Position numbers and translations under genes: made by a program. DNA of 64,000 nt from Ailurus styani (taxonomy: Eukaryota > Chordata > Mammalia > Carnivora > Ailuridae): positions 5,786,810-5,850,809 of the forward strand of contig LNAC01000036.1 in assembly GCA_002007465.1 (NCBI GenBank), written 5' to 3'. Shown here in pieces: positions 9,067-20,500 of the stretch. How positions within the stretch are numbered: position 1 is the first letter of the stretch; each line of letters opens with the position of its first letter. Below the pieces are notes generated by a model. The model was not told where the DNA came from, did no database searches, and saw nothing but the letters and a program-made list of their open reading frames with translations.

Positions 9067-9867
9067 TTTTTCTTTTCTTTTTCTTTTTTTCTTTTTTTAA
9101 TTTATCTTAAGTTTTTGTTTTAATTCTGGTTGGTTAACGTAGGGTTTTGTATTAGTTTCAGGTCTGTAATATACTGACTCAGCACTTCCCTACACCACTG
9201 TGTTCATCGGGACAAGTGCCTTCCTTAATGCCCATCACCTATTTTCCCCATGCCTCACCTACCTGTCCGCTCGTAGCCATCAGATTGTTCTCTATAATTA
9301 AGAGTCTGGTTCTTGCTTTGTCTGTCTGTCTGTCTCTCTCTTTCTTATTTTTTTCTCTTTGCCTGTTTGCTTTGTTTCTTTACATTATGTCAAGTGAACT
9401 CATACGGTATTTGTCTTTCTCTCACTGATCCAACAATCACACTACCGGGTATGTATCCAAATATAAGAACACCTAATTTATTTTGTTTTATTTTATTTTA
9501 TTTTATTTTATTTTATTTTATTTTATTTTATTTTATTTTATTTTATTTTATTTTTTATTATTTGCCCCAGGGGTACAGGTCTGTGAATCATCAGGCTTAC
9601 ACCTTTCACAGCACTCACCATAGCACATACCCTCCCCAATGTCCATAACTCATCCACGCTATCACTGCCCTCCCACCCCCCAGTAACCCTCAGTTTGTTT
9701 CGTGAAGATTAAGAGTCTCTTATGAAGAACACCCAATTTAAAGGGATACATGCTCTCGTATATTTTTAGCAGCATTATTTACAATAGCCGAGATATGGAA
9801 GCAGACCAAGTGTCCGATTGATGAGTAGATAACAAAGATGTGGTCTACATATACAATGGAATATTAT
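9067..9867 (-). mobile_element. Younger carnivoran L1 with 5' inversion
   Basis: A T-rich tract (9067-9100, complement of poly-A), then antisense L1 3' UTR to about 9427 (GGTTGGTTAACGTAGGG, TTAGTTTCAGGTCTG, AATTAAGAGTCTGG). It then flips to sense L1 ORF2 end (CACACTACCGGGTATG, AATAGCCGAGATATGG, TACAATGGAATATTATTC). The likely target duplication is TCTTTTGACCATTTT at 9038-9052 and TCTTTTGCTCATTTT at 9868-9882. It splits the older L1. Confidence 0.8.
9478..9725 (-). mobile_element. Very young L1 3' end with expanded (TTTTA)n tail
   Basis: Complement of the carnivoran L1 3' terminus: CAGGGGTACAGGTCTGTGAA, CCTCCCCAATGTCCATAAC, GATTAAGAGTCTC. The tail complement is a long (TTTTA)n array at 9483-9556. 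Target duplication AAGAACACCTAATTTA (about 9465-9480) and AAGAACACCCAATTTA (about 9725-9740). It sits in the inverted part of the L1 at 9067. Confidence 0.93.
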
Positions 9868-11824
9868 TCTTTTGCTCATTTTTTAATTAAATTAAATTAA
9901 ATATTTTCTTATTGTTGAGTTTTAAAAGTTTTTTTAAAATATATTCTGAATACAAGTCCTTTCTCAGGTTTGTGATTTGTGAAATTTTCTTCCAATAAAT
10001 AGGCTGTAGGTCCAATCTCGTTATTATCATAATAGTGCTTTTAGCAGGGCAAAGTTTTTAATTTTGATGGATTCTAATATATCAATTTTTTCTTTCAGAA
10101 TCATGCTTTTGGTGCCATGTCTAAAAATTCTTTACCTAATCTCAAATCACAGAGATACTCTCCTCAAAGTTTTGTGACTTTATATTTTACATTTAAATCT
10201 ATGATCCACTTGGGGTTAATTTTTATATAAGTTATGCAGTTTAGGCCAAGGATCATTTTTGTGATATGGATGTTCAATTGTGCCAAAACCATTTGTTGGA
10301 AAGACTGTTCTTTCTCCATTAAAATGCTTTGCACCTTTGATAAAAATTAACTGGCCATATTTGGGTGAATCCATTTCTTGACTCACTATTTTGTTCTGTT
10401 AATCAGTGTCTGATCTGTGCCCACATCAAACTGTCTTAATTATAGTAACTTTATAGTAAGACTTCAAATAAAATAGTTTGATTCCCTAGACAACATTATT
10501 TTATTTTAACATAATTTTAGCTGTTCTAGTTTCTTTACTTTCCATAAATATTTTAAAATCAACTTGTCTATATCAATGACAAAGAGGAAAGCTGGGATTT
10601 TCATTGAAATTAAGTTACTTCTAAAGATCAACGTAGAGAAAACTGGCATCTTTACTATGTTGGATCTTCTAGTCCATGAACATCCTATATCTATTTAGGC
10701 CCTTTTAAATTTCCTTCAATGGCATTTTGTAGTCTACAGCACATAGAACATGCTCATGATTTGTTGGATTTATACTTAATATTTCACTTAGGGGTGGCGG
10801 GAGGCATGTATTATGGATTTTTTAGTTTCAGTTTCCAATTGCCACTGTTAGTATATCAAAATATAATTGATTTTTGAGTTGAGCTGGTATACTACAGCTT
10901 TGCTAAACTGACTTAGTAGTTCCAGAAGATTTGGTAAATTCCTTGGGGCTTCCTGTAAAGAAAATAATGTAGTCTGAGAACAGGGACAGTTTTGCTTTTT
11001 TCTTCCCAATATGTATAACTTTTATTTCTTTTCCTTCCCTTTTCTCAGCAGCTAGGATTTCCAGTATGATGAACCAGAATGGTTAGAGAGGGCATCTTGC
11101 TTTGTTCTTAAGCTTGGAGGGGAAAAGATCAGCTTTTCATCATTGAATATTACCTAAGATATGAGTTTTTGTAGGTTCCTCTATTTTGGTTGAGAAAATG
11201 TCTTTCTATGCCTAGGCTGTTGAAAGCTTTTGTCTTGAACGTATGTTGACTTTTGTCAAATCATCTTTCTACATCAATTCATATGGATATGTGATTTTTT
11301 TCCTTTAAACTCTATGATGAAATACACTAACTCAGTTTTGGATATTGAATCAGCCTTGCATTCTTCAAATAAACCTCACATGGGTATGACATGCTGTTCT
11401 TTTAACATATTTTTGGACTTGATTTGCTAATATTTAATTGAGGATTTCCTTCATGAGGAATATTGGTCTGAATTGTCTGGTTTTAGTATCAGGATAATGC
11501 TGCCCTCAGCACCAAGTTAGGAATTACTTTCTCTTCTATTTTTTGGGAAGAGATTGTGGATAGCGCATGGTACATCTTCTTTAAGTGTTTCATAAAATTT
11601 GCAAGTGAAACTCCCTGGGACTGGGGATTTCTCTTCCGGTAGGTTTTAAACTATAATTTCTTTGATAGTTTTGGGCCTACGAAGAGTACTATTGTGTGTG
11701 AGTTTTGGTAGTTTGTAGTTTACAAGTAATTGGTCCATTTTTACTCAGTTGTTTCATTTACGTGCCTAGATTTGTTCTTAGTACTCCCTTATTATCAATT
11801 TAATGTCCATGGTTTTTCATTTCT

Positions 11825-12030
11825 TTCTTTCTTTTTTTTTTTTAAAGATTTTATTTATTTAGTTGACAGAGAAATAGAGAGCACAAGTAGGCAGAGTGGC
11901 AGGCAGAGGAAGAGGGAGAAGCAGGCTCTCTGCCGAGCAGGGAGCCAAATGTGGGACTTGATCCCAGGACCCTGGGATCATGACATGAGTCAAAGGCAGT
12001 CGCTTAACCGACTGAGCCACCCAGGCGCCC
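11825..12030 (-). mobile_element. CAN-SINE, reverse strand, inside old L1
   Basis: TTTTAAAGATTTTATTTATT through CCACCCAGGCGCCC. A perfect 15-bp target duplication, TGGTTTTTCATTTCT, lies at 11810-11824 and 12031-12045. Confidence 0.96.
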
Positions 12031-12382
12031 TGGTTTTTCATTTCTGATAGTGATAGTTTGTGTCTTCCATATTTTTATTCTTTGTCAGCCCCAGTATGGG
12101 TTTAACAATTTTTCTCTATCTTTTCAAAGTAACTGCTTTTGGTTTCATTGATTTTGTCTGTTGTTTTTCTGTTTTCTATTTCATTAAGCTCTGCTTTTCC
12201 CTTTTTTATTTCCTTTTGATACATGATTTGGTTTTATTTTGTTCTTCCTTTTCTAGTTTCTTCAAGTAGAAGCTTAGGCTTTTGATTTGAGACTTTTTTT
12301 CCTTTTCTCAATATAACCATTTAATGCTATGAATTTCCCTCTAAGCCTTGCTTTATCTGCATCCTGTGCATTTTGTTACACT

Positions 12383-12665
12383 ATGTTCTTCTCAAGCGCA
12401 CATGGCACACCCATCCAGATAGACCATACAGTGGTTCATAGAGCAAATTTTAACAAATCTAAAAGAATTTAAATCATATAAGATATGTTTTCAGATCCTA
12501 ATGTATTAAACTAAAAAATTAAAAACGGAAACATAAGAGAAAAATCTCCACACATTTGAAAAGGAAACAACACTGTCCTAAATCATCCATAACTCAAAGA
12601 GGGAGTCTCAAGGGATATTAGAAAATATGTCAAAGTGAATAAAAATGAAAACACAAAATGTGTGC
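12383..12665 (+). mobile_element. Inverted 5' piece of the old L1
   Basis: Sense-strand L1 ORF2 upstream segment (TTCTCAAGCGCACATGGCAC, AAATCATATAAGATATG, AAATGAAAACACAAAATGTG). It abuts the antisense ORF2 that ends near 12380, and its 3' limit is close to the point in ORF2 where the antisense piece begins. That arrangement is the signature of twin-priming inversion of one insertion. Confidence 0.7.
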
Positions 12666-13174
12666 CCCAAGATCCTGTGTACCTTTTACTCTACTACTCG
12701 TGTCCCAGAGTAGCCCAGCAAATAAGGAAAAATGGGAAAGTAAAAAACACAATTCTTTACCATCATGCTTCTCAGAAGGATCTAGAACATACCGCTGGGG
12801 AGTCCAAGAGCACATCCCAGTGGCTTTTCCTTTTCAAAATGGCGCAGTGGGAGGATGTGATGGTGAAACAACTCCAAAAGGTAGACCCTTACAAGCCTCA
12901 GATGGACCCGCATATCCCCTCAGGGAACCTGTACCCTAGTGTGGGATGTTGGTTTGAAAAGTTTCACAATGTCCATAAAGTAAAAGCAGCTGGATCTCTC
13001 CAAAGATGGTTCACTTTTCCCTGGTCTTGAAACCCACGAAAAGCTTCTTCCGTGGACCTTCTCAAATGGACCCTGTGACCAGAGATGATCAAGGACCTAA
13101 AAGACAAAAGCAGAATCCTCACGGTGTGCTGCCACACATCAGGGCTCCTTCTCACAGAGGGGCAGGACAGGGCA
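12666..13174. other. Unassigned sequence
   Basis: Several overlapping frames of 60-130 codons, for example 12635-13030, but the longest begins inside L1 DNA. None has a recognisable domain. No repeat identified. Confidence 0.4.
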
Positions 13175-13400
13175 GCCCAGAGAAGACAGCCCTAGTCTCC
13201 GTCCCAGCTCAGCCCATCACTGGCTTTGTGACTTGAGCAAATGACTCAATCTTCCCGAGCTCAGGGTCAAGTTCCAAGGTAATGACAGTGTCTACCCCAC
13301 AGCAGTTACCGGAAGGCTCAAGTCAGTGAGGTCTAGCCTGACAGGCAGAGTGCCTGGGACTCGGCAAGCCCTCCCTGAGTGCCGAGCATTACCAACATCG
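13175..13400 (+). mobile_element. MIR SINE
   Basis: Contains CACTGGCTTTGTGACTTGAG, CAAATGACTCAATC, a GTGTCTACCCCACAG segment and TGCCTGGGACTCGGCAAG near the end, in MIR order. Confidence 0.75.
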
Positions 13401-13429
13401 CCCCAGCCAGCCTGCGGCCAGAACCCAAC

Positions 13430-13550
13430 CTGAAGCCAGCTTCACCCCGAGAGCTTACTTAACCTATTTGTGCCTCAGTTTCCCCATCTGTAAAATGGAA
13501 ATAAAAAAGGTATCCATGTCTTAGGGTCATTTAAAGGATAAAATGAAGTG
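13430..13550 (+). mobile_element. MIR SINE fragment
   Basis: Core CTTACTTAACCTATTTGTGC, CTCAGTTTCCCCATCTGTAA and AAATGGAAATAA. A second MIR only 30 bp after the first. Confidence 0.8.
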
Positions 13551-13554
13551 AGGG

Positions 13555-14105
13555 GGAAATGGGGAAAAGAGCACAAAGTTTTGTTTATAAGACAAATAAC
13601 TTCTGGGGAGCTAACGCACAGCATGATGTCTATAGTTAACAATACTATACTGTGTTCTTGAAACCTACTAATAGAATAGATCTTAATGGGCTCCTGGTGG
13701 TTCAGTCGGTTAAGAGTCTGACTCTTGATTTCAGCTCAGGTCATGATCTCAGGGTCGTGAGATCAAGTCCTGTATTGGGCTCTGTGCTCAGTGGGGAGTC
13801 TGTTTGAGATTCTCTGCATCCCCCGACTCCCTTGACCTGTGCCCCTCCCCTCAGTTGTGCATGCTCTCTCTCTCTAATAAATAAATAAATCTTTAAAAAA
13901 ATAGATCTTAAGTAACCTTAAGATCTTAAGATCATACACAAATATTAACCCTGTGAGTTGGGGCTTGTGTTAATAAACTTGATTGTGACAATCACTTCAC
14001 ACTGTATACATGAATGAAATCATCCCATTGTACACTTTTTAAAAAATCACACCGTACAACCTAAATATATACAATTTTTGTTCATTGACCATAACTCACA
14101 AAGCT
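13555..14105 (+). mobile_element. L1 3' end, split by a SINE
   Basis: GCATGATGTCTATAGTTAAC and CTATACTGTGTTCTTGAAAC lie before the SINE. CACTGTATACATGAATG and CATCCCATTGTACAC follow it. These are phrases of old L1 3' UTRs. Confidence 0.7.
13686..13899 (+). mobile_element. CAN-SINE, older form, inside L1
   Basis: Head GGGCTCCTGGTGGTTCAGTC and B-box region GAGATCAAGTCC. Tail AATAAATAAATAAATC. Target duplication AATAGATCTTA at 13675-13685 and 13900-13910. Confidence 0.95.
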
Positions 14106-15470
14106 AGAAAAAATAACATTTAAAAGAAATTTTAAATAGTCTAGGAAGAAGATTGAATGGGCTGATCAGGTAAAGTGCTTCATGCAGGACATAGATGAAT
14201 CAAGTTTACATGAGCCTAAGCAAGGGTGACTGCCAATTTATGAATTGTGGGACTGCGCTATGTGTATTTCAAAGTTAAAGAGCATTGTGCACACGGATAC
14301 AGGAAGTCACAGTTTAAGCATGCTCGATTTTCCTAGAATGTCAGCCTGATGATTTAAGAAGAAAAACCTAACAAATATAAGGAACCAGCACTATTTGCTA
14401 ATGGTCTGTGGCTGATACCTGAGGACCTCCAGAATTCCATTCTCTCTCCCAAAAGTGATGGCTGGGTTCCTAGAAGAAGGAAACAGAGGCCCCTGTGTGA
14501 CATGGAAGCACCTGGCCACCAAGAGAGTGTGCAGGCTCTGTCTCGTAGCCCTGCCTGGCATCCTCCTCCATCCCGGCTGCTTCAAGCACGGCCGTTTTCC
14601 ACATTCCCCTTCATTAAACAAGAAACTCAGATGTTGGTAATTAGACAGCCGTCCCCAGCTGCCAAGTCACATTCGGTTCCAAAAAGCCCTGTATACTGCT
14701 ACTTGTGTGTTTGTTAACAATGTCCCCACAACAGGTCTGCAATTAGAGCCATCTGTTGGCTTTCTCAGAGAGCAGTGCCAAGAAGGCTGGTGAACTTGGA
14801 ATCCTCATTGTTGCGAATTCCTGACCATGAAACCCTGCCGCAGAAGGCCACTTGTCCCTGCCTGAGAGGGGCTGGGGGCGCTGGGGGGTCCCAGACACAA
14901 GTCACGATGGGAGCCTAGAATAAACGGGAAGGAAGGTGGTGGCGGGGGGCGGAGGGAACATATGTGCATCATCGGGTGTCCGTGCTGGCTTCCTCAACAA
15001 AGCAGACCACCTCCTTCCTCCCGCTGACCCGTCCATCAGTCTGGCCACCGTCTCGGGATCTATCTGCCACTACTGGCCCCCAGGGGTTATTTCTCAGCAA
15101 GTACTGTTTGGTTGAAATCAGGTCTCTTTGCATTCCTTTGGGGGGGGTGTCCCCAGTTCCACACCCGTAGGAGATGCCCTTGAACCAATGTCAACTCCCT
15201 TTCCTCCACGAGCCCAATCTTGCTGAGGATTCAGCAATAAGTAAGCCTTCCCTCTGGGAACTGACTGGCAGATATGGAAAAGGTGAGGACATAAAATATA
15301 TCAAAATTAAAAATTTGTTTTCTAAGAAGGAAGCTGTGCCTACATCCATCCATCGGAAAAGCCTTACTGACCAGTGACTCAGTGTGAGGGTGCTTGCCGG
15401 GTATTACGAGGAACTGGGAAACTAGGCAGACATGGCCTTCCTTCCATCCCCCTTAGGAAGCTTAGACTGA
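14106..15470. other. Unassigned sequence
   Basis: About 1.36 kb with no recognised repeat. The segment around 14130-14330 is AT-rich and repeat-free. A G-rich patch lies at 14867-14955. The small frames near 14391-14717 overlap on opposite strands and are not convincing. Confidence 0.4.
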
Positions 15471-15538
15471 GATGGTGGTTTTTAACCCCAACTGCATATG
15501 AGCATCTCTTGGGGAGCTTTTAAAAAATATTAATGCAA

Positions 15539-17698
15539 TTGGGAAAACAATTCCATTTACATTACTGCCTAAAAGGAACTAAATACTTAGAAATAAATCT
15601 AACCAAGCAGGTAAGGACTTGTATGCTGAAAGCTACCAAAAAAAAAAAAATGCCAAAAGAAATTAAAGAAGATCTAAATAAATGGAAAGCTACCCCTCGT
15701 TCATGGATAGGAAGATGTAACATTGTTATAATGCCACAACTATCCAAAATGATATGCAGCACAAACCGATCAAAATCCCAACACTTTTTTTTTTTTTTTG
15801 CATAAATGGAAAAGCTGATCTTCAAATTCCTATGAGATTGCAAGGGGCCCTGAAGAGCCAAGACAATCTTGAAAAAGAAGAATAAAGTTGGAGCTCTCAT
15901 ACTGCCTAACTTTAAAACTTGCTACAAAGCTATAGTTATGAAAGCAATATAGTACTGACATCAGGACAAGCATACAGACCAGTGGAATGTAATAGAGAGC
16001 CCAGAAATAAACCCTCACATTTATGGTGCTATGGACTGAACGTCTGTGTCAAAACTCACATGTTGAAGCTCTAATCACCAGCGTGATGGTACTTGGAGGT
16101 AAGGCCTTTTGGGGAGGTGATTAGGTCTGACGGTGGAGTCCGCATGATGCCATCAGTGCTTTCAGAGGAAGGGACATGACAGAGATGGTGTCTTTCTTTG
16201 CCATGGGAGGATACAGCAAGTTAAGTATCCATCTGCCAACCAGGAAGAGAGCTCTCACCAAGAACACAACCACACTGGCACCGTGACCTTGGACTTCTAG
16301 CTTCCAGAACTGCAGAAAATAAACATTTGTTGTTTCAGCCACCCAGTCTATGGGTACGGCAGCCCCAACTAAGACATACAGTTAGTTGATTTTTGACTAG
16401 GGGGCCCAGACCATTCAATGAGGACAGGGCAGTCTTTTCAACCAATGGTGCTGGGAAAACTGGATGTTCACAATGCAAAACAATCAAGCTGGACCCTTAC
16501 AATAAACCATGAACAAGAGCAAACTCAAAATAAATTGAAGATTTCAGCTGGATTGCTGAAACTACAAAACTCTTAGAGGGAAATATTGGGGAAAATCATC
16601 ATGACGTTGGATTTGGCAAGGATTTCCTAGATGTGATACCAAAAACACAGACAACAAAATACAAAATAGATAAATTGGACTTCACCAAAATTAAGAACTT
16701 TTGTGCACCCAATGAGACTCTCGAGAAAGCAAAAAGATAACCAACTGCATGGGAAAAGATTATAAATCGTATACCCAATAAAAGATCAATATCCAGAATA
16801 TGTATAGAAGTCCTACAACTCAACACAAGATCACAAGCAGCTCAATTAAAAAATAGGCAGAGGATTTGAATAGACACTGCAGAAGATATACAGATGGCCA
16901 ATAAGTGCATGGAAAGAGTTTCAGTATCATCAGTCATTAGGGAAATGCACATCAAAACCACAAGGAGATGCTTACTGGGATGGCTACAAATAAAGAAGTA
17001 ACAAAATAACAAGTGTTAGTGAAGATAAAGAGATATTAGAACTCTCATGAATTACTGGTAGGAACATAACAATGGTGCAACTGCCTTGGAAAACGCTTAA
17101 TTGTTTCTCAAAAGGTTACATTCGTAACTACCATATGACCCAGGAATTGCCCTCCTAGGTATACAAACAAAGGAAGTGGAAGCAGGACCTGGGACAGATA
17201 CTTGTGCACCCACGTTCACACCAACATCAGCATCATTCACAACAGCCAAGAGGTGGAAACAATCCAAGTGGATTGCTGAAATATGGGATATACATACAAT
17301 GGAATATTATTCAGCCATAAAAAGGAACGAAGATTTGATACATTCTTCATCGTGGATAGACTTGGAAAACATTATGCTAAGTGAAGTAAGCCAGTTGTAG
17401 ACAGACAAGGATGATCTGAGCCCATTTATATGAGGACCCTGAAATACACAGATTCATAGGGACAGAGAAGAGAACAGGGGTCTCCAGAGGCTGGGGTGAG
17501 GGGCAGGAGGAGCAGTGATTATTTAATGGGTATGGCTTTCATCGGGGACGATCAATTTGTTTTTGGTGTAGGTAGTGGCGATAGTTGCACAATGGCATTC
17601 ATGTGTTTAATGCCATGAATCATACACTTGCAAATGGTTAAATGATCAATATTATGTTGTGTTCTTTTGCCACAATAGACAAAAAAAATAATAAAAAG
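15539..17698 (+). mobile_element. L1 (L1M-type), 5'-truncated, inside the MITE
   Basis: Sense L1 with the ORF2 C-terminal half and 3' UTR. Frames show LNKWKATPRSWIGR near 15680 and IHTMEYYSAIKRNE then MLSEVSQ near 17295-17395, all typical of L1 ORF2. Stops and a poly-T insertion (15786-15800) break it. Target duplication TATTAATGCAA at 15528-15538 and 17699-17709. An MLT1 LTR is nested at 16026-16380. Confidence 0.92.
16026..16380 (+). mobile_element. MLT1 (ERVL-MaLR) solo LTR inside the L1
   Basis: Runs from TGCTATGGACTGAACGTCTG through ACTCACATGTTGAAGC, GACCTTGGACTTCTAGC and GTTGTTTCAGCCACCCAGTC to CTAAGACATACA. L1 ORF2 sequence resumes directly after it (GTTGATTTTTGACTAGGG). No retroviral internal region. 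Confidence 0.88.
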
Positions 17699-17869
17699 TA
17701 TTAATGCAAGGACCCTACCCCAGACCAATGAAGCCGAGATCCCTGGGGATACATCCTGGGCTTCTGGGTGTTTAAGAATTCCCCTCAGGGATTCTGAGGT
17801 CAAAGTCGAGAACCACTGGTCTAATAGAAGAGAGAAGACAAAAGGTCCTCGAGGACATAATCATTAATA

Positions 17870-18095
17870 ATTGATTAATTGCTATTCATGAAGCACCCAG
17901 CACAGTGCTAAGCCCTGCAAGGGCATCATCTCTCTCAAATGACCAAGTTAACCTACGTGTCTTATCTCCATTTGTCTGCCCTTCCATTTCTTCAGGGGCT
18001 TGACCGCCGTCACAAAGCCAGAAGAGGCAAGAGTCAGAACTGGCACCCAGGACTCTCTGACACCAGAGCTGGGCGCTTGGTTACCATAGCGTAGA
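17870..18095 (-). mobile_element. MIR SINE, reverse strand
   Basis: CAGCACAGTGCTAAGCCCTG at the complement of the 3' end. GCCGTCACAAAGCCAGAAG and GAACTGGCACCCAGGAC then lead to TTACCATAGCG at the tRNA-like start. Confidence 0.75.
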
Positions 18096-18289
18096 GGGGG
18101 ATGCCAGCGTACTGGGGGTTTGGATGGGGCGATCAAGGAGGCAGCATGTGAGGACTGTAGGGAAGGGCTCTTCTGCAGGGGTGAGGGTTAGGCAGGGCAA
18201 ACCTTCCAGCCGGAACACCTCGGCCAAGATGGGGAAGGAGGGGAGGTATGCAGCCTCTTGACAAAATGGCTCCCCGTGGAAGCTGGGTT

Positions 18290-18480
18290 TGAATAGGAGC
18301 AGAGTGAACACTGAGGTTCAAGACGGACTCCAAGGATGTGAAATGCCAGAAGGAAGGGCACGGATTTCATTCTGTGGGTCAACGCATAGCCACCAAAGTG
18401 GTCTGAGCAAAGGAGACACATTCTCCACTGTCTTGGGGAGAATTAATTAAGCAGAAGCACGTAGAATGGAGGGGTCAGGA
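18290..18480 (+). mobile_element. L2 LINE fragment
   Basis: GAAGGGCACGGATTTCATTC, CTGTGGGTCAACGCATAGCC and GTGGTCTGAGCAAAGG follow the L2 phrase series (gggcttggattttattctgag, caatgggaagcc). Diverged. Confidence 0.5.
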
Positions 18481-18784
18481 GGATGCTGGTATTTGAGGGA
18501 CATGTAGTGCCCATCTGCTAAGTGCCAGCTACTGTCCCAGGACCTGGGGATCTGATCTGAACCCGGCAGGCCGCTGGTCAGCTGGGGGCTTGGGGAGGGT
18601 GCAGTGTGGACATGGGATGGTCATCAAAGGAATGACAGGTAAGGGCACAGGGTTTCATGTGAGTTTGAGAGACGCTGAGCATGCCCCTCAAGGAAGCATT
18701 TCATGCAAAAGAGCTGCACTGGGGACATGACCGATTGGGGCAAGCTTTGGACATGGCGCCCTTGAGCTATTAAATGCACTGTTA

Positions 18785-18935
18785 AGGAGTAACGATTAAC
18801 TTCTGAGATCCACTTACCAACTATGGGCCTTGAATGTGACACAGCCACAGCCTCCCTCAGTGATCCTCAGTTTCCTGATCTATAAAATGGAGGTATGATG
18901 ATTGAACAGTCCTCATAGGGTGCTTGGGAATCCAA
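18785..18935 (+). mobile_element. MIR SINE fragment
   Basis: CCTCAGTTTCCTGATCTATA, AAATGGAGGTATGATGATTG and CCTCATAGGGTGCTTGG match the MIR core and following segment. Confidence 0.7.
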
Positions 18936-19784
18936 CGGCTCTGCTGTTCACCGCCCCACACAGAGTCTGACCCCCTGCAAGTCCTCAGCAATGTGACCTG
19001 CAGGAGAGAGTAGTGAGAACAGAGCCTTACTCCAAAGAGGCTGAGGAAGAGCAGGTCAACTACAGTGTGGAAGGTTTGAGAAGTTTCCAGATAGACTCAA
19101 GGTTGGAAAAGATCACTGGTCATTTGGTGGAGCATCAGATCAAACAGTTGCAGTGTGTTTGGAGTCCAAGGGATATCAAAAGTGTTTTAGATCTAGAATG
19201 TTCCTATGCTTGAAAACAGGTAAGAGAAAGACCTACAGTGTGAAAGACAGATTCCTCTGTCCTATGTCACACCCACTCTTGGACAGGCATTCTTTGAGAG
19301 GGCAGAATCTCTATCACCATTTAAAAGGCTGCCACATCTCTCTGCATGAGGACCACCAGGCCTGGCTGCCAGGAAACCATGGCCAAGTGGCAGAACCCAG
19401 AACAGACAGCCCCTGATAAGGATGGACTAGAGGCCTCTGCTGGATGCCCTAGACAACCTCCCCCACCCTGCTCCTCGGCTCCCAGAACTTAAATCAACAT
19501 GGGCAAGAAAGGGAGAAGAGGAGGGAGGGGAGTCCCTGCATTTGCTTGGATTATTTATTCAAGAGGAAGTCAGGGGGCAGTTCTGGACAGGGCTAACCCC
19601 TGTTCATTAAACCAGGTTTTCTGCCCTTGGGTAGGATCCAGGCTGGAGACCAAGGTGTAGTTCAGTCATCAAGGAATCAAGGTCTAGTTTCATACGTCTG
19701 AGTTTGAGGCTGTGAAGGGTGTCCCGCTACCTTGGCTGCTTGTTGACTGTAGCAATAAGAGATAGACAGGAAGTTCCTGTTTTT
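18936..19784. other. Unassigned sequence
   Basis: No repeat or exon recognised. Two short plus-strand frames (19013-19213, 19153-19416) overlap in different frames and lack recognisable domains. Confidence 0.4.
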
Positions 19785-19941
19785 TGAAGATTTTAGTTAT
19801 TTAAGAGAGAGAGAGAATGAGCAGGGAGGGGCTCAGGAAGAGGGAGAAGCAGGCTCCCCACTGGGGTGGCTCCATCCCACAACCCGGGATCATCACCTGA
19901 CCTGAAATCAGATGTTTAACCGACAGAGCCACCCAGGTGAC
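19785..19941 (-). mobile_element. CAN-SINE, old and decayed, reverse strand
   Basis: GAAGATTTTAGTTATTTAAG, AGAGGGAGAAGCAGGCTCCC and GAGCCACCCAGGTGACC give the family. There are many substitutions, and the segment between AGGCTCCC and the B-box complement is shortened. No clear target duplication. Confidence 0.88.
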
Positions 19942-20274
19942 CGGAAATAGTGGTTTGAACCAAAACAGCCCCTACCCTCAGGAAGTGGGGAGTTTACCTT
20001 TTACCATCAGGTAGAGTAGAAGCTCAGAGAAGTCTCTGAGAGACAGCCTTGCCCTGGGGGAGTCCCAGACCATTTCTTAGAAGGGGTACCATCAGGGTCC
20101 AGATTTGATAGAGAGGTGGCAGCAAAAACTTGAAGACACTGTTGGGTCTTATTTTTCCCGTGAAACACCAAGAACTGAGGGCTCTGTGATTCGAAGACAA
20201 GACTTTGCCTTTAATGCCAAGTCTGCGAGCTCAGTCGTGAGGGGAGGCCATTCTATCAGGACCATACCCTAACA

Positions 20275-20500
20275 TGAGTGACAATAGAGTGTGGTGTTTG
20301 AGATCACAGCCCCCACCAACCAAAAAACCTGATTCAAGTTCTCCCTCTGCTGTGTGACTCTGGGCAAGTCACTTCGCCTCTCTGAGCCCTTTCAATGTAT
20401 GTATAAAGAGGAGACAATAATACCTGCCTTATAAAATCCCTCTGAGGATAAATGAGAATCCTCTATGGATAGAGTGCACAGACCAATGCACCGTACACAC
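20275..20500 (+). mobile_element. MIR SINE
   Basis: GATTCAAGTTCTCCCTCTGC, then TGTGTGACTCTGGGCAAGTC and ACTTCGCCTCTCTGAGCCC, then GGAGACAATAATACCTGCC. Well-preserved core. Confidence 0.85.

Larger units (their letters stand above)
7736..12380 (-). mobile_element. Old L1 (L1M-type), reverse strand, heavily nested
   Basis: Antisense L1 in three pieces: 7736-8154 (3' UTR-like), 8498-9066, and 9868-12380 (ORF2 reverse-transcriptase and C-terminal part). The minus-strand frame at 8645-8848 reads LNLRLSYDPANSLLGSYL, the LNxxLxYDPAxxLLG motif of L1 ORF2, with stops elsewhere. It is interrupted by SINEs (8155-8497, 11825-12030) and by a younger L1 (9067-9867). The 5' piece continues inverted at 12383-12665. 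No intact ORF survives. Confidence 0.88.
15471..17820. mobile_element. hAT-Charlie (MER5A-like) MITE, split by an L1
   Basis: Ends read GTGGTTTTTAACCCC on the left and GAGAACCACTGGTC on the right, matching the CAGTGGTTCT terminal inverted repeats of MER5-type elements. The inner halves are AGCATCTCTTGGGGAGCTTT (left) and CAGACCAATGAAGCC, TTAAGAATTCCCC (right). The L1 at 15539-17698 sits in the middle. Confidence 0.75.

Noticed and set aside
15533..17400. Short frames with protein-like content
   Set aside because: These are fragments of L1 ORF2 (for example the IHTMEYYSAIKRNE motif), not host genes.
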